Part shown: piece by piece, positions 8,836-19,908 of the stretch
Layout: each line of letters begins with the position of its first letter
How positions within the stretch are numbered: the first letter of the stretch is position 1
NCBI GenBank assembly: GCA_008690995.1
Contig: VRMN01000012.1
Span: 62,001-126,000, forward strand
Length of the DNA: 64,000 nt
DNA from: Porphyridium purpureum
Lineage: Eukaryota > Rhodophyta > Bangiophyceae > Porphyridiales > Porphyridiaceae
Direction of reading: 5' to 3'
Notes under the pieces: model-generated
Database searches by the model: none
What the model was told of the DNA's origin: nothing
Seen by the model: the letters and a program-made list of their open reading frames with translations, nothing else
Translations under genes and position numbers: made by a program

Positions 8836-10458
8836 ATGTGTATGCCACAACTCATTGCGGACTATGCCGTGCGGCCAACGGATCTGGCATGGACCGTGGT
8901 GATCCAGAATCTCTTCGGCGAATCGGATGACAACATGCACATGAAGCACCGCCTGCTGTACGATCCGGACTACGCAAATACACTTCAGAGGAAGCCGTTA
9001 GATCCGGGTGAGAGAGCCGTTCGGCTTGTCCGTGCGTGGCAGCATGTGGAGCTGAACATGCGGCCTCTTCAAGAACAGCAATACGAAGTACTCCAGTTGC
9101 CGTTCGGCTACATTGTAAGTCTCTTGGAGCCGCAGGGCCACGACTTGATGATCGGCGTACAGCCCCCACCAGACGGGTGGCCGTCGTTCAAAACGTTTCT
9201 GCCGCACGGCTACTTGGATGTTCCAGGCTTCTTCAAGGGACCAGACGACGTGGCCAATGTGCGCCGCTTCAGCGATACCGCATATCATCCGCACGCCCTG
9301 TTTCGCATGCGCCAGCGATTTGAAGACGAAGGAAAAAAAGCGGCGGCAGCGCGTCTCCTGCGTTCGCAGCTCGCGCACGCGACTTCAGAGGCGGACGAAG
9401 ATGAGCGCAGACGTGGTGACCGGCGCTCGCGTGAGGATGCGGGTCGGCTCGATCGGGATTTCGGACAGCCGTGGGGCACAGTGCCATGGTCGCGGTCCGC
9501 ACCCACTGCAGAGCACGTTGACATGGCGCGTCGCACGACAAATGGCGAGGGGAGTCCAAGGATACCCCGATACCCGGGAGCGACCGCGATAGCTCAGCGC
9601 GACCGCATGGAGATCAAAAGAAGCCGTACGGCTCCCTACGAAGTGCCTCCAACAGCGTACCTGGTTGGATATGATGCTGTACCAGCGTCAGTAGCGGATC
9701 CAAACTACAGATACGAAGGGAGGCGCCGCACGGCAGCTCATACGGAACCCATTCACGCGCACGCACAGCAAGAGCCTATTCGGCGTGCTTTCGCAGAGGA
9801 ATATGGATGGCGTCACGGTGATGAGAGTGGATTTGAGGCACCTCGCTGGGATTCCGGGGCATCTGCGTATGCAGCTGGCGCAAATGATTGGTACGTTGGC
9901 CAGCCACGTCCTGGGTACGACGTGCCTGCTGTGCAGCCTCCTGGGGTACCCTTTGCATATGCACAAGGTTCGAGGCCTTGCGGCGCACCCGTCATGCAAC
10001 CGTACGAGGTATTACCTGCGCAACATGCACAGGTTTATGGGGCACCCCCTGTATACGCACAAACCCCGACGTATTTTCCATCTCATGCGCATACTGCAGG
10101 TCAGGGATGCCGTGGTCAAGTTTTCGATCATTGGCAGCAGCCCGTTCGTGAGCTGTCTGCACAGACGTACGTCGAAGGAGACGAGCGAAGGGGCTCTGCA
10201 CACTTGCGGCAGTACGTTGGACCTGCATCGTCGCTGATACCCGTACGGGGTCCGCCTGGCTATGGACGTATACCTCTACGTCCGTCCGCGCATGTGCTTG
10301 CACCACCTGGGCATACGCCTGTGCAATACGCGCAGTCTGGGCTGGTGCGCGGCGGAGATTATGACGAACAATGGCCCGAGCAGAGAGATGAACAGACGTA
10401 CGTCTATCCTCCGAACGAATCCAACGAGTACGATCCCGAGAACTGGCGTATGATCTAG
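8836..10458 (+). CDS. Unknown protein with a Tyr/Pro/Gln-rich C-terminal half
   Basis: 540 codons from the ATG at 8836; an upstream ATG at 8689 would overlap the previous ORF. The first 180 residues look globular (LPFGYIVSLLEPQGHDL, PHGYLDVPGFF). Next comes a charged Arg/Glu/Asp segment (residues about 185-215). The remaining half is a disordered, Tyr-, Pro-, Gln-, Gly- and Ala-rich region without exact repeats. Such tails occur in structural, RNA-binding and phase-separating proteins, but I do not assign a function. The gene is rich in GTAC tetranucleotides, partly because of its many TAC codons. Confidence 0.55.
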   Translation: MCMPQLIADYAVRPTDLAWTVVIQNLFGESDDNMHMKHRLLYDPDYANTLQRKPLDPGERAVRLVRAWQHVELNMRPLQEQQYEVLQLPFGYIVSLLEPQGHDLMIGVQPPPDGWPSFKTFLPHGYLDVPGFFKGPDDVANVRRFSDTAYHPHALFRMRQRFEDEGKKAAAARLLRSQLAHATSEADEDERRRGDRRSREDAGRLDRDFGQPWGTVPWSRSAPTAEHVDMARRTTNGEGSPRIPRYPGATAIAQRDRMEIKRSRTAPYEVPPTAYLVGYDAVPASVADPNYRYEGRRRTAAHTEPIHAHAQQEPIRRAFAEEYGWRHGDESGFEAPRWDSGASAYAAGANDWYVGQPRPGYDVPAVQPPGVPFAYAQGSRPCGAPVMQPYEVLPAQHAQVYGAPPVYAQTPTYFPSHAHTAGQGCRGQVFDHWQQPVRELSAQTYVEGDERRGSAHLRQYVGPASSLIPVRGPPGYGRIPLRPSAHVLAPPGHTPVQYAQSGLVRGGDYDEQWPEQRDEQTYVYPPNESNEYDPENWRMI

Positions 10459-10542
10459 AGTCTGGTACGATGAAACATTTGAATGTTGACAGCACCTGCC
10501 AAAGAGAATTTTAGAAAGATGCACATCAATGTCAACGGCGTT

Positions 10543-11097
10543 TTATGACCACAACTCTATGCCGTCGAACACATCAGGTCGCAGAATAAACCACCATTTT
10601 GCAGGCACCTGTCCATTCTCACTTTCACGCACGATTCCGCAACGCGTAGCGTTTTGTGATGAAGAGGATGATGCTACGCTGGAGTCAAGTGCGGTACCGC
10701 TGTTATATGTGTCCAAGAACGAAGTGACCTTGCAGCGCAGTTGAGAAGCCATCACAATTTTGACACCAGCTTCTTCACGTACGTGATCAAAAATGCTTCT
10801 GAAGTGCGCACAAACCGTGGACCCACTGTTGATTGGAGGAACTCGCTCAACTTTCAAGTGTCGTACGACGACAATGGCTTGCACACATGGCGCCACTAGC
10901 TCAGTACCCGGAGACAATTCATCGTTGGACCGCCCTGGATGTACATCAATTGCGGTCGTCCCGATCATCAGTAAGCGCACGTAGCGAAGACGTTGACGTA
11001 CGTCGTCCCAATACTGAACGAAGTCGTATCGTTCCTTGCCGTAATAGTTCCAGAACGCAATAAAGCGCTCATGTAACGATCCACCCCTTTTGTCCAC
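10543..11097 (-). CDS. Unknown 184-residue protein
   Basis: Minus-strand ORF from the ATG at 11097, convergent with the 8836-10458 ORF (84 bp between ends). The middle has hydrophobic beta-like stretches (YVRLLMIGTTAIDVHPG, VQAIVVVRHLKVERV), a Ser-rich linker and a final KWWFILRPDVFDG. It looks like a small beta-rich domain. I do not recognise a family. It is followed, on its 5' side, by a perfect hairpin (11160-11183). Confidence 0.5.
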   Translation of the reverse strand: MDKRGGSLHERFIAFWNYYGKERYDFVQYWDDVRQRLRYVRLLMIGTTAIDVHPGRSNDELSPGTELVAPCVQAIVVVRHLKVERVPPINSGSTVCAHFRSIFDHVREEAGVKIVMASQLRCKVTSFLDTYNSGTALDSSVASSSSSQNATRCGIVRESENGQVPAKWWFILRPDVFDGIELWS

Positions 11098-11159
11098 CTG
11101 CGGCTTTTTTTAATCGCCTCTTTAATCTTTTTGTTACAGTCTAAAGTCTATTCTAATGG

Positions 11160-11183
11160 GCACTGTACCACTCGGTACAGTGC
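11160..11183. promoter_or_regulatory. Perfect palindrome GCACTGTACC-n4-GGTACAGTGC
   Basis: Ten-base arms with a four-base loop, 63 bp upstream of the ATG of the minus ORF at 11097. The arms match the palindrome in the chromovirus LTR promoter (1322-1344). It may be a regulator binding site of the minus gene or the boundary of the orphan ORF cluster. Confidence 0.55.
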
Positions 11184-11399
11184 ATCGGCCCTCAAAATAA
11201 CTGGGCGGTCCGGTTAGCTTTAGGGTCTAGTTGTAGGGAATTTAAGCTCTGCCGCTTCACGGCGGGGATTGGACAAGGAGAGAGAGAGAAGAAGAGGGGA
11301 GAGAGTAAAAGACGTTAGTTTTGAACGCTTGGGGTCTGGGACACGAGCGGACGATTGGGGTATCCCTTCCAAATCGTGGCAGCCATTTCTTGGGTATGC

Positions 11400-11630
11400 A
11401 AAGGCCACGCCGTCAAAGAAAAACATTTGAGGAAGAGTCAGGACATCGCAGTCATGTCACTGCGCGAAGTTTTCATAGAAAAGAAGCTGGGCAATTGCGA
11501 GCTCCTGTTTGTGCAAAGAGTGCGCAATCCGGCCGGCATGTTTACGAAACCTCTTGGACCACAGCGTTTTGTGGAATTGGAGCAGTTGCTGAAGCTTCAG
11601 GAGGCATCAAAAGGGAGGTCCGACTGAACT
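11400..11630 (+). mobile_element. Relic of a Ty1/copia element (RNase H tail)
   Basis: The translation shows the typical C-terminal end of copia RNase H: a KHLRKSQDIAVMSLREVF stretch equivalent to the usual KHIDxRYHFIRE, and the NPAGMFTKPL box. Nothing else of the element is recognisable. It is an old, heavily broken fragment. A GA-rich stretch just upstream (about 11275-11310) resembles tracts seen in other LTRs here. Confidence 0.65.
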
Positions 11631-12786
11631 GCCGCTCGGGAGGAGCATGAGAAAGGATGTGTACTCGCGCAAGTACACTCGGCCCTCAAGATCAGAAGGG
11701 TCAATTGTTGACACAAACGCGCAGTACAATGCATCGACCAGAAGTTTACTTGTGTGTGTGAGGTGCGACGCTGCCTGAAAAGCATGTTTAGGAAGAGTAA
11801 GGATCTATTTAATAGCGGCTGTCATCTGCAGCATTTATCGCGGCCTAGTTTGGTCGCGTAACGAGTTTACATGGTTTGGTTGCTCACAGGCTGGTCAATA
11901 AAGACTCCGGTCATAAGCAAAGAACTCCAGTTGAATTGCACAGAGCAGCAGTCACGGACGCCAGGCGCTCGGTGAGGTCTCACTGACATCAATACCAGAC
12001 TGTAGGGTAGTGGCGCAAACTCGTGCCAGCGTCGTGTGCCGTGCTTCCAATGCTTCGTATGGACTGCAAAATCTGTCCGGGAACAAAGTGCAATTTTTGG
12101 AAATAGCGTGGACATGCGCACCTCGTCGAGGCGCGTGTCCAGCTCGGCCGCTTCATGTTTTTCACCGGCCGCGTAATCCACACAGCCGCCGCGTCGGTTA
12201 CAAAAGGACGTAGCTACAGGTGAAGGGCAAAGTTTGGCAGTCTTCGTGAGAGAAAAGAAAAATAAAGATATGCTGCTTTCTTTCCCAGAAGCTGCCCGCG
12301 AGTGCAAAGCGCTGATCTCTGCAGCTTTGAAGAGCCGGCATGTACTGTGCATTTCATATGATACTCGTAGTGGTTAGCTAGTAAGCAGAATCAACTGTTT
12401 ATTGAATCGCAACTATTTCTCACTAAACATTTTAGAGGGGAACAAACTAAATAGACAAGAGGATCTGCACAGCCACTTACATAGGCGTGTGAAGGATGCT
12501 CATCAGCATGGATGAGCTATGGGGTGCATCCGTCTACGTGCTGCTGCTGCTCATCAGTAAGGGCATACCTCATTGCGTCATGCCAACGTACTGGAACGCG
12601 GCCGTCGCGCGAAAGCGTGTCGCGGGACACAAAAGATGGTAACGATTCAGCGATTTCATCGCAAAACGGCTTAACCGATGCTGAGATTATCGGTTTACTG
12701 GTTCAACGGTCCAAAGCGAGCACATCAGTGCGCTGAACGAAGTCGGTGCAAGGAACCGCTAAATTGATGGTAGGCATGATCCGTAT
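11631..12786. other. Stretch without a recognisable gene
   Basis: 1.15 kb between the copia relic and the broken Ty3/gypsy element. It contains a 161-codon minus ORF (11867-12352) and short plus ORFs whose translations look like random Ser/Cys/Arg-rich sequence. A short TATA-like run (tatatata) lies at 12783-12790. Probably degenerate element sequence. Confidence 0.4.
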
Positions 12787-12901
12787 ATATAACAAGAGAG
12801 GTCACAAAAGACAGCACGGGCGTTGAAGCGGAAGAGAGAGAGAGAGAGGAGAGACTTATACTGCGAAAGACGGCGGTCGCTTGAGAGGACCGTCCGTGAC
12901 A
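12787..12901 (-). repeat. Left terminal repeat of the broken Ty3/gypsy element
   Basis: Shares about 105 bp with 19157-19261, including the GA tract, CTTATACTGCG and the end CCGTCCGTGACA (TGTCACGG on the minus strand). It adjoins the end of the integrase coding region, as expected for a 3' LTR. Confidence 0.65.
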
Positions 12902-15900
12902 AATGCTCTTCATAGCCGCGCGGATGTCCGGGAAAAGCCCACTTGTCGCGGGGTGAAGCGCAGACTCCCGTACTTGGGGCCCGATCACAGCGAGCCGATT
13001 GACATGGCAGCGCGTGGTCTCGCCTGTGCGCTCGCTCTTGATGATGACATTGTTCCAACGGACATACTCTTGGATGAGGTATGGTCCGCGCCAAGGATAT
13101 CTCAACTTGCGACCCACGCCAATGGTGGCGGGCGGGTCAAAAACCATTACTCGTCGACCTGGTACAAAGCCGAAGTCTGCGACTTTGCTGTTGTACCACC
13201 GAGCCACCTGTTCCCGTCGGTGCGCATTATTCTCGCGTACTAGCTCGTGCAACCGTCGGAGTCGGGCTGCAAGATCACCTTCCGCTGCGACAGCATCCTC
13301 ACTGACAAACAGGATGTCACGGTCAAGTTTCGGTGCTGGACACCCGTACATCGCTTCAAAGGGACTGACACCCGTCGTGTCGTGTATACTGACATTGTAA
13401 GCATATGTCGACGCCGCCAAGTGACGATCCCACTCGCGATCATCCGTCAAGACTTGTGCTCTGATCTGCGAAAGCAACGTCCGATTCATGCGTTCCACAG
13501 TTCCATTTCCAGCAGGATGAAGTGAACTTGTGAAGACTTTCTTGATTCCGAGGATGGCACTAAGAGCTGTGATGACCTCGCCCGTGAACGCTGTGCCATT
13601 GTCCGAGAGCAGACGCTCTGGTGCACCGAATTGAAATATCCATGCATCAAGCAGCGCTTGAGCCACCGTCTCCGCAGTCTCCTCTTTCAAAGCTAAACAA
13701 GCAGTGTAGCGAGTAAAGAGATCCACAATTACAAGTACCTTTTTGTTGCCACGGCTGCTTTCTGGTGACACTGTCGTAAAGTCCACCGCAACAATTTCGA
13801 ATCGTCGGACTGGGGTCCAAGGCGCTATAAAGCCTTTCACCCGCTCCAACCGTGGAAGCTTCTCCATCGTGCAGTGCACTCATTGCTCCAGGAAAGCATG
13901 AATGGTCTCAGCCATCTGCGGCCACCAGAACTTCGTCCGGATCCGGCGCAGCATGCGTTCACGGCCAAAGTGCCCGGCCCATGTTGGCCCGTGAAAGTAC
14001 GAAAGTACTCTTCGAACCATTGCCGATGGTACCCATGCGCGCTCCTCGTCCTTGTCTACGCAAACGATCAAGCCTTTCTCGTTTCGAGCGAAGGTATCGT
14101 CCTGCTCCCAATCTGCTAGCTCGTAGTCGAGGGCAGCTTTCTGTGCCTCCAGCAGCTCCATCAAGCTTGGCAGTCCAGATTGGACTTCAATGACTTCGCC
14201 AATGTACGTGACCACATCGTCAACATGCTCTGCGTCGGGAAGATCCCTCCACTCGTCGTCTTCGGCCAACACTGTGTCGCGGCTAAGGCAGTTTGGTGCA
14301 GCCATATCCGCGCCAGGTTGATATCGGATCGTGTATTCCAGATCCTGTAGAGCCAACAGCCACCGGGCCAATCTTCCGATCGGACTTTGCTGCCGCCAAA
14401 GCCAAGCAAGTGCTTGATGATCAGTGACGAATTCGACAGGTTCACCATGCAAATGGTGTCGGAGTTTGCGGCCTGCATACAAGATTGCCAGCAACTCCTT
14501 TTCGCTCACGGTGTAATTGAGCTCTGCGCCTTTGAGACGGCGACTTACGAAGGCCACAGGATGTCACACCTCATTGCCTTCGTCTTGCATGAGCACGCCA
14601 GCAATTGCCCCCGCGCTCGCGTCGGTGAACAGCCTCTTGACTCGCCCTTGTACCGGTGCTACGAGCACCTCTGGGCTCGACAGCTGTTCCTTTAGCTGAG
14701 ACCAAGCCTGCTGCTGCTGTGTGCCCCATCGATCGGTAAAGTCCTTGATTATGATGCGCTCCCAGCGGCCACGTTTCTTTCTGTTCCAGCCCGTGCCTTT
14801 GAGCACATCATACAAAGGCTGTACCATTTCGGCAAACCGTGGGATGTGCTGACTGAACCAATTCACCAATCCCAAGAACCGAACCAGCGCGGCTGCGTCT
14901 CGAGGTTCTTGTAGATCACGAATTGATTGCACGTGCTCATCAGACGGTCTGATGGTTCCAGCGCTCACCGCATGACCCAGTACGGTCACTTCTGGCACCC
15001 CGAAGGTGCATTTGCGAGTGTTCAAGCGGGCTCCAACCCGGCGGAATCTTTCCACGACTCGTTTCAGCAGAGCAACATGCTCCTCGACGCCATCTGTGGC
15101 CAGTGTGATGTCGTCCATGTATGCCACTGCATCATCACCGAATGGTCTCGTCAAGTTCGCCGCTGCACGCTGCATTGCGAACGGAGAAGTCTTCAGACCT
15201 TGCGGCAATCGAGTGTACATGACAAGGCCAATGCAGGTCTTTACGGCAGTCAGCGGTTGCGACTCTGCTGCCAAGCGGATGTTGAAGAATCCATCCTTCA
15301 AGTCGAGCGACGAGTAGAAGCTCCGCCGCGCCAGCTTTTCCAAAACCTCGTGCAGGTCTTGCAGTGGATATACCTCTCCAGCCACTTGAGCGTTCAAGAG
15401 GCGGAAGTCTGTGGTCATCCGGAGCTGCCCGCTGCGCTTGCGAACGAAAACATGGACGGATTCCCACTCGCTCTTCTCGCATGGTACCAGTGTGCCTGAC
15501 CGGAGGTGCTTCGTAACCTCGGCTTGTCCGACCTGTTTTTGGCCACTGACTTGCGCCGCTCTTTCGCGTTCACCGGCACTGCACCGGGCTTCAAAATGAT
15601 GCAGTATTCTTCACCTTCGATGGCGCCAGCGCCGCAAAACACCTCGGCATTCGCACGTAGGCATTCGCGTACTTCTTCTGCATGCTCTCTGAAGCCTTGC
15701 AGGTCCACGTTGCTGATAATTGTGAGCACTGCTTGCTGCTCATCATTCACAGTGCACTGGGCCAACGTGTCCAACACGTGGGGCATGACACCATCAGGGC
15801 CCAAGTCCCTCCATGACGCTTCGCTATGGCCGAAAGGGATCACTGTTTTGCCTCCGGCTACTTGATCAAACGACACTGCTGATGATACGAAGTCGATCCG

Positions 15901-16353
15901 TGCTCCGTGAGCTCGCAAGAAGTCTCGTCCGAGGAGAACACCCGATCTCAGTCGCGGCAGAACTTGAACTGGCACCTCCTGCAGCTGCCAACCCGGCAGT
16001 CGAACCATCAGCTTGCCTGTCTCGCCGGCTCCGAGAGCACGGCCATCCGCTGCGAACGCGAGAATCTGGGTCTTCACAAGCGTTTCTTCGCCTTCAAGCT
16101 GATCGAACAAGACATGGTCTACAAACGTGTGACCCGCTCCGGTGTCAATTTTTGCTAAGACTCGGACCTCCCCGCTTGATGTAGAAATCATCACAGGCAC
16201 TGTGATGGATTCATCATGTATTTTCATTGCGGCTTCGGTGGATTGGATGACATCGACATTCATAGTAAGCTCGTCTTCGAGGCCCCACTGCCAAACTGAA
16301 TCATCGTCGGGGTCCAACGGCTCCAGGCTATGCGCCCCAATGCAGTCCAGCAC
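12902..16353 (-). pseudogene. Remains of pol (PR, RT, RH, INT)
   Basis: Minus-strand coding matter of a Ty3/gypsy polymerase polyprotein. Recognisable boxes are protease DTGAGHTF, RT MTTDFRLLNAQ and YMDDI, RNase H LFTDASAGAIAGV, and an integrase core with VAVDFTTVSPE and LSDNGTAFTGE. No longer a continuous gene. Confidence 0.8.
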
Positions 16354-16595
16354 GTCTGCTCCCCAGTCGTCGTCGTCGTCCTCGCTTCCAAAGTCAATCT
16401 CGTCTATTGCGCTACCCTTTGTACGGGTCTCTAGGCCTGCGCTTGGCCCAGGACCCTGGGCTAGTTTTTTTGACCAGGTCCATCGGGTACTCGCACAACT
16501 GGCGCGTAATCTACTGCTTCGTTTGGACAGTCTCGGTGCAGATGGCCCATTTGCTTACACTTCCAGCACTGCATCATATGTATCGGAGGCTTCGG

Positions 16596-17642
16596 TCACC
16601 TGCTGCCACTGCCTCGCATTTGGCCACTTTGGCGCGACTGATGGACTTGAGAATACATCAGCGGCTGAGCTGGTGCATGTGGTGCTACGACACCCTTGGG
16701 TAACCATGTGCTGGTCGAAACTCCGTCCGCTCTAGGCCCGGACGGCCTCGTCTCCTGTTGGTATCCGACGTCATCGTTAACTTCATCCAACGTGGTACGA
16801 ACCCCACGCTGCTTCGCGATTTTCAGCGCGTTCTTTCGCACCACCGAGACGGCTTCGGCAAAGGACGCACCAACCATCAGGCTCCACTCTTGAAGTGCAG
16901 CAGGCAGACCGCTGAGGAAACGCATCTTGATGTCTTTGTCCGTGAAGAGGACAGTCTGGCAAGTAGCCAGGTCGGCTACGCGATTGCCGAATGCTCTCAC
17001 GCCCTCACGCTCGCCCATACGCAGCGACTCCCACTGCATCTTCAAGTCCGTCGCATGGACATGGTTGTAAAACCGTTGCTGCATCCGGTCGGGGATTCGC
17101 AGTGGCAGCTCGGTTGGGAAACGTTGCACCAGTTGCCACAGGAATCGTTTCGCAGTTCCCTCAAAGGCATACTGCATCCAGTCCAAAATCAATATCTCGC
17201 GGTTCGGGCCGAATGGTGGCGTCGTCGCGATCAGCTTTTCCAGCTTTGACCTTACGAGCAAGAAGTCTGCTGAGCCTTCTTCGGAAATGCGCAAGTCTTC
17301 AAATTCCTCGCGCCAGGTCTTTTGGCGCTCCAGGTTATTGCGCACGTGCATTGTGTTCGCCATCTCGTAGTGCGGTGGCTCTGGCGGGGCAGCACCCATC
17401 CCGAGAACCCGTTCGTCCATCTCAGCCGACGAGCCTGGTCGTGCCCCACCTCCAAGATGTGGAGCAGCTATTCCAACCCCACCTGCTTCTATTTGCGCTG
17501 CCAGCGTTTGCACCGACTCCATGATGCGATTCATCTGGGCCGCCACGGACTGCGTATTGAACCCTGCTTCAGCAGTTGGTCCACTTCCAGCCGGCGCACC
17601 TGACGCTGCCGCTGGGTTCTGTTCTGATTCATGACTGGACAT
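16596..17642 (-). pseudogene. Gag of the broken Ty3/gypsy element
   Basis: 348 codons on the minus strand from the ATG at 17642. Pro/Gly/Ala-rich N-terminus, then a helical retrotransposon-gag-like region (WMQYAFEGTAKRFLWQLVQR ... FLSGLPAALQEW). Belongs to the element because it precedes protease and RT on the same strand. Confidence 0.7.
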
Positions 17643-17654
17643 TCAGGCTCTCTG

Positions 17655-17800
17655 CCGTCCGCAGTGCTCTTCAGTAGTCTATACCTTAGACCGCAACACT
17701 GAATGCAAGCTTTTTGGCTGGTCTTTTGGACCACCTTGCTTCGCCCGTGCTCTTCAGCAGCCGATTTTCGGACTGCAACACTTGACAATCGCTTGGCTGC
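17655..17800. repeat. Imperfect direct repeat in the leader
   Basis: Two units of about 85-90 bp start near 17661 and 17749 with GTGCTCTTCAG and share GAC-GCAACACT further on. They lie directly upstream of the minus-strand gag. Role unknown. Confidence 0.45.
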
Positions 17801-19156
17801 CGACCTTGTCGTCTGCAGCAAGCCTCGTACCACCTAGAAACGCAGCTTCTTTGCTGCACCCAGCAGCAAAGGATACTTCGAAGTAATGTTGCCGCTACCA
17901 GTTTGACTGCTTTAACCGATACGCTTATCGTGAATACGTGCCTTCTGTGGCCTCGATATGCATGAGCTAAACCGTACGACCCGAGACGCACTCACTCAAC
18001 TACACACGAGACACAGAAAGACACCGAGGATTCTCACAAAGAACCACTTTTACTGTTCTCTCCCACGATGAAACAATCGTACCTTTTTTAAAAAATCCAG
18101 AACGATTTGGCTATTGCACGAAGGTTGCCACCCTTTTATACCCTGCAGTTGTTGCTGTCGCTTGTCATTGTTAGCGCCCAGTGTCACGGAACGGTGCGGC
18201 ATCGCCAGGCTTTTTACATTCGCCCATCGGCAGCAGCCTCTGCCATTTGCGTTGCAGACGAGTCCTCACTCTTTTTTCGCTTCTTCAATACAGTGCGCTG
18301 TACTTCCCTTTCGTTCAGTCGCTTATGTACCGCTGTACCTACCGCCCCTAACATATAACAAGACTTGAAATTTCTCCCTCTCTGCTTTGTAACCGAATCA
18401 ACAAAACCGGACCGCTTCACCGATAACAGGAACTGGAAACCGCCACACCCCGGAAACTGACAAACCGACGAACCGACACACCGAAACGAACGGAAGGACA
18501 ATCAGGACAATCAGAGAAAAGTGGCTAGAAAGGAAGAGAGGACAGAAAATTCAACTTATAGGGGACTACGAGAGGGAGTGGACCGGTCTTGACAAGTGAA
18601 GGGTGATGGAAGGTACGTTTAAACCCCAGCTGCCTTTTTGAAAACACTCCAGACCGATATCCGCTCGCACATCACGCTAGCGTGCCTCTCCCGCAAATCC
18701 AACCCAAGTCTTCCAACGACTGCCTCAATCTAACTAACCAATTCTCTTTTTATTCTATTTGCCCTTACCTCTTCTTCTACCTTGACCTGGAAATTCCTGG
18801 GAACCGGCTTGCCCCTCCGTCCTTTTATACCCTTCGTCCTTGCTCTTTCCAGCAACGACGGGAGAACAAATTTCTCCAACAGGACGAATTTCCACCACAG
18901 GTTTTGATTCGTTCCACAACTCGCAACCACAGCCGGCCACGTATCCGAAAAATGGCCGGGAAGGCGCGTCAAGAACGAATCCAGAAGCTTCGGCCGACCT
19001 TTGATCTTTGCACAAGGCCACACAAAATGACAATGACAAACATTTCGCAGGTCCGAGATCATTAAGCTTCTCGAACAATCTTCCAGCATAGAACTTTCTA
19101 GGGTTTTGTACTCAAAACCCTACGGCGTCTCTCGGGGCGGAACCCTAAAATTCCAC

Positions 19157-19261
19157 GCAAGAGAGGCCACAAAAGACAGCACGGGTGTTGAAGCGGAAGA
19201 GAGAGAGGCAGAGACTTATACTGCGAAAGACGGCGGTCGCTTGAGAGGACCGTCCGTGACA
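19157..19261 (-). repeat. Right terminal repeat of the broken Ty3/gypsy element
   Basis: Counterpart of 12787-12901. Outside this repeat the flanks show no target duplication that I can recognise. Confidence 0.6.
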
Positions 19262-19732
19262 AGCGTACGCCATGCACTTTGCTGGTCTTACCAACAATCA
19301 GCTTGCCTCTTCTTTGCGCTTCATCTTATGCTAAAGGTCGGTGCGTCGATAATCTTCTCATGAGAGGTAGAGGCAGCGCCGTGGTGCGGATTGTAGTAGA
19401 AGGCCATTCTCTTTTACTAAACCGAAAGACCTTACCTCTAAGCCCTGTCTCTAAGTGGTGCCGAGTCGCCAGGCGAGAGGAGGCTGGCGCTTAAATAGAG
19501 CCGCTGGACTGCACTTCGCTTCTGCCGTGCGGGCACGGCCCTGCGGAGGGGTCGCCCGAGTGGAGGTGAGGGGTCGCGCCCCCTCCCGCGTCTTCGCCGT
19601 CGGGCGAACTAGCTGCCCCAACGGAGCGTCTCCATCCAGCCCGACCGGTTGCGGCGCCCTGGTGACAAGGACCGAACCGCTGCCGGTCTCGCCGTTGGGG
19701 CGTACAGCGATGTCATCACATCTTCACTTGTA
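19262..19732. other. GC-rich non-coding stretch with inverted repeats
   Basis: No gene is evident. From about 19470 the sequence becomes very GC-rich. It contains a GCCCCAACGG / CCGTTGGGGC pair (near 19615 and 19692) that could pair over about 70 bases. It ends at the TA target site of the Tc1-like transposon (19731-19732). Confidence 0.4.
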
Positions 19733-19770
19733 CAGTAAGTGACAATCAATTAAAAACACCCGTACTTTTT
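19733..19770 (+). repeat. Left terminal inverted repeat of the Tc1-like transposon
   Basis: CAGTAAGTGACAATC... with TA immediately outside. It pairs with 21089-21124 plus 26406-26407 with one mismatch at the fourth base. Confidence 0.9.
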
Positions 19771-19908
19771 AATTTTTCTTACAAGAAAGGTAAAATTTGT
19801 CCGCAATCGGTGAAGGTCGACAGTTTGGCGCGAAAAAGAGGTGACAAACGATTAAAAACAGCGAAGGTTCAGAGCATTTACCGGCGTATTGAAAGGAAAA
19901 ATCAGGTT

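Larger units (their letters stand above)
12787..19261 (-). mobile_element. Broken Ty3/gypsy element on the minus strand
   Basis: Read on the minus strand the order is gag (about 17642-16596), protease (DTGAGHTF), RT (VAYMDDITLA), RNase H and integrase, ending near 12902, which is the Ty3/gypsy order. I see no chromodomain. Short terminal repeats of about 105-115 bp lie at 12787-12901 and 19157-19261. A leader of about 1.5 kb separates the right repeat from gag. The coding part is broken in a few places, roughly three or four. The terminal repeats differ at several percent of sites and one contains an expanded GA tract, so it is clearly older than the other three LTR elements in the window. 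The exact ends are uncertain. Confidence 0.75.
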
